The position numbers were made by a program, and so were the translations under genes. Below are positions 1-5,632 of a stretch of DNA of 12,974 nucleotides, one piece after another. The notes under the pieces were generated by a model that had not been told where the DNA came from, made no database searches, and was given only the letters and a program-made list of their open reading frames with translations. Each line of letters opens with the position of its first letter. Positions within the stretch are counted from its first letter, which is position 1. Source of the DNA: JAGLQA01 sp023135565 (GTDB taxonomy: Bacteria > Acidobacteriota > Aminicenantia > UBA2199); assembly GCA_030639305.1 (NCBI GenBank), contig DAOWCY010000200.1:1-12974 (forward strand), given 5' to 3'.

Positions 1-50
1 AACACACGCCATTTGGTTTTTTCTAAGTCTCTACTTCTTTCTTGATTCAT
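1..50 (-). CDS. N-terminus of the first ORF of the IS3-like element (partial)
   Basis: A minus-strand ATG at 48-50 opens a frame of 16 full codons (starting MNQERSRDLEKTKWRV) that runs off the left edge. An AAGGAGT ribosome site at 56-62 sits 5 nt from the start. Its position just inside an IS end fits the small helix-turn-helix protein (OrfA) that precedes the transposase in IS3 elements, but too little protein is visible to confirm a domain. The inverted repeat at 61-70/95-104 overlaps the ribosome site by two bases. Confidence 0.45.
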   Translation of the reverse strand, partial: MNQERSRDLEKTKWRV

Positions 51-116
51 TTTTTACTCCTTAAAATTGGTTTAAAAAAAGCTTAACTAACTGTCCAATT
101 TTAAGGGTCCATTATA
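1..116 (-). mobile_element. 5' end of an IS3-family (IS150-like) insertion sequence, cut by the window edge
   Basis: Read on the minus strand, the segment from about 116 down to 92 has an end resembling the terminal repeats of IS150-group IS3 elements: a GGACCC block, an A-rich run, then TTGGACAGT. A start codon with a strong ribosome site follows inside the element. The boundary with the IS110 transposase remnant falls at about 112-118, so this element most likely inserted into that gene. A 10-bp inverted repeat (61-70 and 95-104) lies between the end and the first ORF. The other end is outside the window, so target duplication cannot be checked. Assignment rests on recalled terminal-repeat similarity and is moderate. 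Confidence 0.5.
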
Positions 117-118
117 AT

Positions 119-529
119 GTGATCGGTTTAACTATTTGTTTTGAGGTTGGCGTGCTCTCGCGCTTTCGCAAAGTTGGTAATTATCTTTCATACTGCCGGC
201 TGGTGGACAGTCAATGTACATCCAATGAGAAAAAAAAAGGTGAGAACAACCGCAAGAGTGGCAACAAATACTTATGCTGGGCTTATATCGAAGCCGCTAA
301 TTTTGCCAAACGTTATTGTCCTTATGCTAATGTATATTTTAAACACAAACTTAAAGAAAGCGGTAAGACTGTAGTGGCGACAAAAGCGTTGGCAGCTAAA
401 CTTGCCAGGGCCACCTTTTATATGATGGTAAAAGATGAACCTTACAACCCGGAGAAGGCATTTAAGAATTTCAGTGAGAAAGCGAAGACTGTCGTACTTC
501 CCAAAAGAGGCCGGGGTAGTAAACCCTGA
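119..529 (+). pseudogene. IS110-family transposase, C-terminal fragment
   Basis: About 136 codons survive from a protein that is normally about 330-450 aa. The fragment matches the IS110/IS1111 C-terminal (Transposase_20) domain: an IGLTICFEVG stretch, then SRF, YLSYCRLVDS, a glycine- and lysine-rich stretch with a conserved serine (SNEKKKGENNRKSGNKY) and a helical tail containing AAKLARATFYMM. In this family the serine acts together with the N-terminal DEDD RuvC-like domain, which is missing here. The GTG at 119 is merely the first in-frame codon after the junction with the IS3-like element and has no ribosome site, so the gene is dead. The SYCRLV motif and the long 3' non-coding tail favour an IS1111-like subgroup. 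Confidence 0.85.
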
Positions 530-531
530 AA

Positions 532-722
532 GGGGACTGGTTAACAACCATTGGTCTGATTGGATAACTTCCCCGGTGTCTTTTTGCTGCTAATACTTCA
601 ATAGGTGTGAAGAGGATAACAGCAGCGGACTTCACCGACATAGGCAATGTTTTTGAATGATCTGCCTACACCTTGAGCCATAAAGGGAGTGGACTTAGGT
701 TCTTAGTTGGCGCAGGTTGCGC
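532..722 (+). ncRNA. Candidate bridge/seek-type RNA of the IS110-family remnant
   Basis: Immediately after the transposase stop, the + strand can fold into a series of stems: GGGGA/TCCCC (532-536 with 570-574) enclosing TGGTT-AAC-AACCA (538-550); GTGAAG/CTTCAC (607-612 with 630-635) closing a 17-nt loop; TAGGCA/TGCCTA (641-646 with 663-668) closing a 16-nt loop; and GCGCA-GGT-TGCGC (710-722). A 5' stem followed by two large-loop stems resembles the bridge RNA layout known for IS110 elements, where one loop pairs with target DNA and the other with donor DNA. The stems are seen in sequence. The RNA assignment is inference, and ends and promoter are unknown. Confidence 0.3.
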
Positions 723-1143
723 AAGAGGGCAAAAAAACCGTCTATCAAAAGTTTATGACCTATGGCCGATTATCTGTGATCTGTGGGCTAAGAATCGCTA
801 AGAGCCAGTGTTCTGTAAAAATTGAAACATAATGGACATGGTGTGGTACCGTACGGTTTCTGGGGCAATAGATATTGCCAGGGGCGTGTGTAAATAATTG
901 TCAGCAGTGAAATTATTCATAATTGCCTTGATCCGGATGAGTGTCTGGTGCAGAATGCTCTGTTTGGCACCGACGTGCCAGGCTACAGAGTGGTGCTGTA
1001 ACCTAATTAGAAATCCAGGGCGCAGGCATTCTTAGATTTTGCAGCAAGTGCTAATGTAATACGAAAAAATTAAAAAAGATAGGTTTACCCTCTTGACAAA
1101 ATACTTCTAATGAGTGTCCCCTTTTTCTTCCCTTTGGTGCATT

Positions 1144-1180
1144 GCCGCGCAGCGGCTCAGAGGGCGCCCCCGCCGGGGGC
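1144..1180. repeat. GC-rich double-hairpin intergenic repeat
   Basis: Two perfect hairpins stand side by side: GCCGC-GCA-GCGGC (1144-1156) and GCCCCC-GCC-GGGGGC (1166-1180), joined by a short linker. The same architecture (a GCCGC hairpin, a linker, a CCCC/GGGG hairpin) recurs at 10589-10665, so this is probably a member of the same dispersed palindromic family. It ends two bases upstream of the -35 box of the aldolase promoter. No U-run follows, so it does not look like an intrinsic terminator. Confidence 0.6.
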
Positions 1181-1182
1181 TA

Positions 1183-1211
1183 TTGAATTTTTTGGGCCGG
1201 TGTTATACAAT
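1183..1211 (+). promoter_or_regulatory. Putative sigma-70-type promoter of the aldolase gene
   Basis: TTGAAT (1183-1188), a 17-nt spacer and TACAAT (1206-1211) match the consensus in four and five positions. Transcription would start at about 1217-1219, that is, at or beside the ATG at 1218, implying a leaderless or nearly leaderless message. The only purine-rich ribosome-site candidate (AAAGG, 1212-1216) is one base from the ATG, too close to work normally. Confidence 0.4.
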
Positions 1212-1217
1212 AAAGGC

Positions 1218-2135
1218 ATGACAGACCAAAATAACGATACGAAAACCATTAAATTGCAGGGTGTCTATCCCCCAATCCCCACGCCTTTCGACAATAACGG
1301 AACTGTGGCAGAAGAGGCGTTAAAAAAAAATCTCTCTTTCCTGAACCGTTTCGATTTACGGGGTTATGTGGTCTTAGGCTCTAATGGCGAATTCGTCCTG
1401 CTTTCTAAGGACGAAAAGCTGCAGGTGCTGAGAACCGCCCGCGAAGCTATCCCCATGAACAAACTGCTGATTGCCGGCACCGGCTGTCAATCGACCCGGG
1501 AGACTATCGAACTAACAAAAGGGGCTGCCGGAATAGGCGCTGATGCCGCTTTAGTGCTTCCGCCCCACTATTACAAAAAATTAATGACTTTGGAAGTGCT
1601 GCGCACACATTTTTTTGCCGCTGCCGATGCCTCTCCTATTCCCGTGCTGGTTTACAATATGCCGGCCTGTACGGGAATCGACTTAGATGAAGATACCATC
1701 GCTGCTCTATCGGAACACCACAATATTATCGGGTTGAAAGATTCCAGCGGCAATGTGACCAAAATCGGGGCTTTAAACAACAGGCTGGAAGGATTTCAAA
1801 TCCTGGCCGGTTCCGGGAGTTTTTTCCTGCCCGCCTTATCCGTGGGAGCAGTTGGTGGCATTATGGCTTTAGCCAACATTGCTCCCCGGGAGTGTTTGAC
1901 TCTTCACGATCATTTCCTCAGCGGCAGAACCGAATCAGCCCGGGAATTGCAGCAGAAAATGATCCCCGTCAATGCAGCCGTTACCAGTCGCTGGGGGGTT
2001 CCTGCTTTAAAAGCGGCAATGGATTTTCTTGGGCTTTACGGTGGCCCCGTGCGTTCTCCCCTACTCCCGGTATCTCCTGAAATTCTAACAAAGCTTAAGG
2101 AGATTCTTAACGAAGGAAACATCACATCTCAATGA
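1218..2135 (+). CDS. DapA-superfamily aldolase, 4-hydroxy-2-oxoglutarate aldolase (HOGA1)-like
   Basis: This 305-aa TIM-barrel Schiff-base aldolase belongs to the DapA/NanA superfamily. Visible features are the N-terminal GVYPPIPTPF, the pyruvate-binding GSNGEF with Ser55 and Asn56, the Tyr of YNMPACTG (Tyr146) and the Schiff-base lysine in GLKDSSGN (Lys174). True dihydrodipicolinate synthase has an arginine in the YNVPSRTG motif and this protein does not. The rest (QVLAGS-like, GAVGGIMALAN, NAAVTSRWGVPALK, YGGPVRSPL) follows mammalian 4-hydroxy-2-oxoglutarate aldolase closely. The likely reaction is cleavage of a 4-hydroxy-2-oxo acid to pyruvate plus an aldehyde acid in the cytosol. KDG-type or other 2-oxo acid aldolase activity is possible. 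The ATG at 1218 was chosen because the family begins here. The upstream in-frame extension to 1110 covers the palindromic repeat. Confidence 0.85.
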   Translation: MTDQNNDTKTIKLQGVYPPIPTPFDNNGTVAEEALKKNLSFLNRFDLRGYVVLGSNGEFVLLSKDEKLQVLRTAREAIPMNKLLIAGTGCQSTRETIELTKGAAGIGADAALVLPPHYYKKLMTLEVLRTHFFAAADASPIPVLVYNMPACTGIDLDEDTIAALSEHHNIIGLKDSSGNVTKIGALNNRLEGFQILAGSGSFFLPALSVGAVGGIMALANIAPRECLTLHDHFLSGRTESARELQQKMIPVNAAVTSRWGVPALKAAMDFLGLYGGPVRSPLLPVSPEILTKLKEILNEGNITSQ

Positions 2136-2164
2136 TCAATTTCGTCTAAAATATAGAAAAAATA

Positions 2165-2193
2165 TTGACATTCACTCCAATAAAGAATATATT
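2165..2193 (+). promoter_or_regulatory. Strong sigma-70-type promoter for the MNT gene
   Basis: A perfect TTGACA (2165-2170), a 17-nt spacer and TATATT (2188-2193) give the best promoter in the window. The start would be near 2200, just before the GAGGT ribosome site (2201-2205), leaving a very short leader. The aldolase and MNT genes are therefore probably transcribed separately. Confidence 0.65.
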
Positions 2194-2213
2194 AGATATT
2201 GAGGTATTGAAGA

Positions 2214-2519
2214 ATGAGTGTGACAAATAAAGACGCAGTAATAAAGATTTTGAAAAAGAATAAAGATTTATTCTATAATAAGTATGGTGTAACTGCTCTA
2301 TATCTTTATGGTTCCTTTTCCAAAGGCAAAGTTTCCGGGAAAAGCGATGTGGACCTGTTGGTAGACATGCCGAGGAAGCACAAAAAATATAAAAATTACC
2401 GTGAAATGAAAAATTTCCTACAAAAGATTTTCAATAGGGAGGTTGATCTTGTTTACATGGACTCCCTGAACCCGGTAATCAAAGAAGAGATAAAAGGGGA
2501 GAAAATTAAAATTGAATAA
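2214..2519 (+). CDS. MNT-type minimal nucleotidyltransferase (HEPN/MNT antitoxin-like)
   Basis: This 101-aa protein has the DNA polymerase beta-like minimal nucleotidyltransferase fold. Its signature is LYGSFSKGKVSGKSDVDLLV at about residues 31-50, with the GS motif followed by the two metal-binding aspartates. A third acidic site lies in the REVDLVYMD strand at about 74-82. Such proteins usually pair with a HEPN (DUF86/HepT) toxin and silence it by adding AMP to a tyrosine. Here no HEPN gene with an RX4-6H motif follows; only a short start-less frame does (2516-2704). It has its own promoter, and a GAGGT ribosome site 8 nt before the ATG. The gene is AT-rich relative to the right half, consistent with an accessory origin. 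MNT identity is secure; partner and activity are not. Confidence 0.85.
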   Translation: MSVTNKDAVIKILKKNKDLFYNKYGVTALYLYGSFSKGKVSGKSDVDLLVDMPRKHKKYKNYREMKNFLQKIFNREVDLVYMDSLNPVIKEEIKGEKIKIE

Positions 2520-2704
2520 GAATACCCTATATTGTTTGGGATATTGTAGAAAACTATTTAGAGCCTTTAAAATCAACATGCATAGAATTCTTAAAGCTGC
2601 TGAAGCCGGATAGAGAAAAATTAAAAAATATTTTGAATGCCTTCTATTATAATGAAATTAAATACCTGGAAGATTTAATCTATCCAACCGAAAGCGCATC
2701 GTAA
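2516..2704 (+). pseudogene. Unrecognised start-less ORF fragment after the MNT gene
   Basis: An open frame of 62 codons overlaps the end of the MNT gene in another frame, ends at TAA (2702-2704) and lacks ATG, GTG or TTG near its start. It reads like real protein: aromatic and charged, with WDIVENYLEPLK early and FYYNEIKYLEDLIYP near the end. It has no RX4-6H HEPN motif. It may be the C-terminal remnant of a decayed gene, possibly the lost partner, or a chance frame. The remaining 2705-2880 holds no gene: only a 5-bp hairpin (2784-2798) and the AGGAGG of the next gene. Confidence 0.3.
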
Positions 2705-2880
2705 ACTTAAATTTTCCTGGAAAAAAGATTCAAGAGTTGATATAAGGAGCACATACTTCTGAAGCCCATTAAAATGAAGGCATCCGGCTTATTGCCGGTT
2801 TACATATTCAAGTATATCAATTTTGCCTGAAATATGCTAAAATTGGAAAATGAATATAATGGTAGACCAGGAGGCTAAAT

Positions 2881-4059
2881 ATGTCGGCAAAAAAAGCAGC
2901 AGGCAAGAATGGAATATTTAAATTTTTCGGCATAAAAAAACCGCTGTTCGTTATGACAGGTCTCGAAGGAGACGATATTAAGCGGTTTGTGGATAGGGAA
3001 TTCCTATTGAAATACTTTATCACATCTATCGAGATGAAGCAGAACTGCGCTATAATCGGGGAACAGGGAACCGGGAAAAGTTCCTTCTTATTAAAACTTA
3101 AGAAAGATATGATAAAGGATTCTATTTACTGCGACTACCTGCAATTTTCTTTTCCTTTAAACGAAGCAGAAAAATCCCGCCTCCATTTTTTAAGGGTAAT
3201 ATTGCCCAGCTTACTAACTTTGATTACAGCAAATGATGAACTGTTAACGATTTTCGGTGCACAAGAAATAGCCTTTGAAATTGCCCGCCTGGAATATTCG
3301 ATTGTCCTCGAGAACCATGAGACAACTCGAAAAATTATCCAGGGCGAATTAAGCGCCGGCACAAAAGAAAGCTTAATCGGCAAGTTAATACCCGCGGATT
3401 TAAAAACCCGGTTGGCCGGGACACGTGAAAAAGGGAAAGAAGAAGTGGAAACAAAAGATTTCACTATACACAATGAAAATACGCTGTACTCAACAATCGT
3501 TAAATTATTGGAAAAAATAGAAGAACCGGTAGTATTATTCATCGATGAACTGGATAAGGTGGGACGTTTTCCCCTGGAAGCGCCCGAATGGGACAAGGAA
3601 GTGATGAAGATATTGGAGTTAAGCCGCGATATAATGATCAATAGTAAGTTGATATTGGTCTTTTCTTTACAAAATGAATTATATGGAAAGTTGAAAGATG
3701 CCCGAAATAACAAAGGCGATGTTTCCATTTTGGGTTTGATCAACACCTTCAAAAAACTGGAAGGTTTCGATCTTGAATTAGCCGGAAGCGCAGTAACAGC
3801 CTCGCTGAATCATGCGGGTTATAAAGGTGGGATCGAAAAATTGTTCGAAGACGGAGTTATTGAAATAGTACTTTCGCTGGTCGCAGGTAATCCCAGGCTA
3901 TTTATGTTTCACCTAATTGAAATATCCAAGATTGCCTATTTTAAAGGGGAGTCTAAAATTTCTAAAGAGACTCTTAAGGAGTACCTTTGTGAAGTAATCG
4001 ACAATATAGATGAAAGTAATTGGGACACACTAATCAGTAAAATAAAGTTTTCTCGATGA
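2881..4059 (+). CDS. AAA-type P-loop ATPase (Orc/Cdc6- or AAA_16-like), unknown role
   Basis: This 392-aa soluble ATPase starts at an ATG 6 nt behind a perfect AGGAGG (2869-2874). An FVDRE motif (36-40), common at the N-terminus of AAA_16/Orc1-type modules, precedes Walker A GEQGTGKS (60-67). Walker B is VVLFIDELDK (217-226). A polar residue of the sensor-1 strand lies in LILVFSLQNE (around 257-266), and a GNPR sensor-2-like motif is at 336-339. The segment of about 140 residues between Walker A and Walker B is longer than in minimal AAA domains and carries a charged insert at 176-195. No transmembrane or DNA-binding domain is evident. Such proteins act as regulatory, recombination or defence ATPases. 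The neighbours (MNT orphan, IS remnants) suggest accessory DNA but do not define the job. It converges on the metallophosphoesterase gene. Confidence 0.75.
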   Translation: MSAKKAAGKNGIFKFFGIKKPLFVMTGLEGDDIKRFVDREFLLKYFITSIEMKQNCAIIGEQGTGKSSFLLKLKKDMIKDSIYCDYLQFSFPLNEAEKSRLHFLRVILPSLLTLITANDELLTIFGAQEIAFEIARLEYSIVLENHETTRKIIQGELSAGTKESLIGKLIPADLKTRLAGTREKGKEEVETKDFTIHNENTLYSTIVKLLEKIEEPVVLFIDELDKVGRFPLEAPEWDKEVMKILELSRDIMINSKLILVFSLQNELYGKLKDARNNKGDVSILGLINTFKKLEGFDLELAGSAVTASLNHAGYKGGIEKLFEDGVIEIVLSLVAGNPRLFMFHLIEISKIAYFKGESKISKETLKEYLCEVIDNIDESNWDTLISKIKFSR

Positions 4060-4105
4060 TTGAATATGCAGGGTTAATGAGTCGGTAAGGCTTCCTCAAC
4101 GATTT

Positions 4106-4999
4106 TTATATAGCTCTCATTTCGTCAAGGTCTCCTTCCCACTCTATTTTGCCTTCCAAATCTAATATTGCTCTCATTTTTTTTTCTTCAAACCTGCGGA
4201 ATGCTTTCGTGGATAGGTCTATGGTTACATAAGTAAGGTCCTCAAGCTGACCGGGCTGGATACAAACAGTGTCTCCTAAACCGGCATACCAGTTCCCGGA
4301 AACCCGCGGAGATTCGTGGATATGACCGTGAACCGAAAACATGGGCTGATTCTTTTTTAGAAAATTATAGATGGCTTTAGAACCGATATTTATCCCGATG
4401 CCGCAATTGTCAAGTCCCAAATATGCCGGCGGCATGTGTAATAAATAAACGCTTTTTGAAAAATTATCCGGTTTTACCAGTTTTTCCAATTCATCTTCTA
4501 TGGTGGGCAGCGTTCCGGCATAGGATAGCCAATCATCGATTTCTACCCAACCATATTCATCCGACAATATTCCTTTTCCATACTGTTCCTGGAACTCATA
4601 ATCCGCTGTGTCCATCCGGCACCTGTCCTTGATGCGGAAAGGATAATCAACTACCCAGTTCATGCCGACAAATTCATATCCGGCCAGTTCGACTTTGCGT
4701 TGGGCGATGTCTATTATAAATGAATATTTATTAGTAATTTTTTCAAATAAAGGATCGAACCTGGCGGGATCATCGTTTCCCGGGTAATAGATATAATAAA
4801 TTCCCGCCGACTCGAATTGCTCGAAATAATTATGTAAATACCCGCTGATAAATTCTTCTTGCTGCGCCTGGGTGACGCCTTTAGGCAGAAGGTCGCCGCT
4901 GTTTAGTACGGCATCCACTTCAAGTTCCTTTGCCAGTTTTAGTATCCTATCATATTTCCATTTGCTGCCGTGCAAATCGGTTACAAAAATCAGTTTCAT
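4106..4999 (-). CDS. Calcineurin-like metallophosphoesterase
   Basis: This 297-aa protein shows the ordered metal-binding motifs of the family: TDLHG (Asp8, His10), NSGDLLP (Asp36), PGNDD (Asn75), LLHMPP (His188) and HGHIHES (His224-His228). These ligands bind two metal ions that activate water to hydrolyse a phosphomono- or diester. The substrate cannot be read from sequence. It may be a nucleotide, a small phosphoester or nucleic acid. No signal peptide is present, so it is cytosolic. A GGAG ribosome site (5007-5010) supports the start. It lies 114 bp downstream of the biotin carrier gene in the same orientation and could be the last gene of that operon, though a 9-nt tandem repeat fills the gap. 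The tail carries MRAI twice, at 275-278 and 294-297. Confidence 0.85.
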   Translation of the reverse strand: MKLIFVTDLHGSKWKYDRILKLAKELEVDAVLNSGDLLPKGVTQAQQEEFISGYLHNYFEQFESAGIYYIYYPGNDDPARFDPLFEKITNKYSFIIDIAQRKVELAGYEFVGMNWVVDYPFRIKDRCRMDTADYEFQEQYGKGILSDEYGWVEIDDWLSYAGTLPTIEDELEKLVKPDNFSKSVYLLHMPPAYLGLDNCGIGINIGSKAIYNFLKKNQPMFSVHGHIHESPRVSGNWYAGLGDTVCIQPGQLEDLTYVTIDLSTKAFRRFEEKKMRAILDLEGKIEWEGDLDEMRAI

Positions 5000-5064
5000 T
5001 AATGTTCTCCAAATAGCGGAAGTCGTCCGCGGCCTATTCTATTAATTTTTCTACTTCTTTTTTT

Positions 5065-5091
5065 CTTCGTGCCCTTCGTGTTCTTCGTGGT
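5065..5091. repeat. Three tandem 9-nt CTTCGTG repeats
   Basis: CTTCGTG occurs at 5065, 5074 and 5083, exactly nine bases apart with two variable bases between copies. On the transcribed minus strand this reads CACGAAG three times. It lies in the gap between the biotin carrier stop and the metallophosphoesterase start. No dyad or U-run accompanies it, so it is not a standard terminator. Confidence 0.7.
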
Positions 5092-5113
5092 AAAAATAGC
5101 CCATAGTAATTTA

Positions 5114-5632
5114 TTATTCAGTTCGTTCGGGTTCGATCTCGAGCAAAGCGGCGCCACTCTCGACAGTCTGACCGGCCTCTACATGAACCGTTTTGACAAC
5201 TCCGCTGTTACGGCACTGTATCTCATTCTCCATTTTCATGGCTTCTATGATAATAACACCTGTGCCGGATTCGACTTGCTCACCTTCTTTAACCGATACT
5301 TTTACCACTTTGCCGGGCATGGAAGTCCTGATTATCTCGGGTCCGGACATGTCTAAATCGGACCTGACCCGGCGCATCCTCATCTTGCGCTCATCCAAAA
5401 CCTGGATATTAAAATTCCGGTTGCGAAAATTTAATTCCACTTCGTCTTTATCTAAGGTAAACGAGATGTCGTAAGAACTGTTGTCCATAAGAATCGAGAG
5501 CCAGTCCGAAGCACAATAACGGGCATCCACTTCGTGGCGTTTACCGTCTACTTCTACCCGGAACATATGCTCACCCCGGCGGGTGACTTCCACTTCCCGT
5601 TCTTTTTCGTTTAATATGGCTGTGTATTTCAT
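5114..5632 (-). CDS. Biotin carboxyl carrier subunit of acyl-CoA carboxylase
   Basis: This 172-aa protein has a C-terminal biotinyl/lipoyl domain (about 100-170) with the biotinylation motif EAMKMEN; Lys133 would carry biotin. The hallmark strands SMPGKVVKVSVKEGEQV and SGVVKTVHVEAGQTV flank it. The N-terminal 90 residues (MKYTAILNEK onward) form a beta-rich domain of the sort found in propionyl- and methylcrotonyl-type carboxylases between biotin carboxylase and carrier. The ATG at 5630-5632 overlaps the biotin carboxylase TGA as ATGA, and CGGAG lies upstream. A longer in-frame start at 5704 would overlap the neighbour by 76 bp and was rejected. It moves carboxybiotin between the biotin carboxylase and carboxyltransferase encoded next door. 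Confidence 0.92.
   Translation of the reverse strand: MKYTAILNEKEREVEVTRRGEHMFRVEVDGKRHEVDARYCASDWLSILMDNSSYDISFTLDKDEVELNFRNRNFNIQVLDERKMRMRRVRSDLDMSGPEIIRTSMPGKVVKVSVKEGEQVESGTGVIIIEAMKMENEIQCRNSGVVKTVHVEAGQTVESGAALLEIEPERTE

Larger units (their letters stand above)
119..1020 (+). mobile_element. Truncated IS110/IS1111-family element with long non-coding 3' end
   Basis: The transposase fragment is followed by roughly 500 bp with no credible gene on either strand, up to about 1020-1080. This stretch is full of short perfect hairpins: 532-536/570-574 enclosing 538-550; 607-612/630-635; 641-646/663-668; 710-714/718-722; 864-869/874-879; 893-899/911-917; 965-970/975-980; and 981-1003. IS110 elements have non-coding ends that carry a guide RNA, downstream of the gene in the IS1111 group. 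The right boundary is not determined, because IS110 elements often lack clear terminal repeats and the left end is lost. The end coordinate is an estimate. Confidence 0.5.

Noticed and set aside
835..875. Group II intron domain V-like sequence (GTACGGTTT)
   Set aside because: Only the distal strand resembles domain V. The matching AGCC strand and GAAA tetraloop are not properly placed, and no intron-encoded protein exists.
1110..1217. Longer aldolase start at 1110 (36 extra residues)
   Set aside because: The extension is proline/alanine-rich, spans the palindromic repeat and promoter, and lies outside the family's N-terminus. The ATG at 1218 begins where homologues begin.
2513..2704. HEPN (HepT) toxin partner of the MNT gene
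   Set aside because: The following frame lacks a start codon and the RX4-6H motif and is too short.
2784..2801. Intrinsic terminator CCGGC-TTATT-GCCGG-TTT
   Set aside because: The stem is only five base pairs and the U-run is three bases.
2855..2860. TATAAT as -10 box of the ATPase gene
   Set aside because: No -35 match lies at 16-18 nt, and the transcript would start almost on the AGGAGG.
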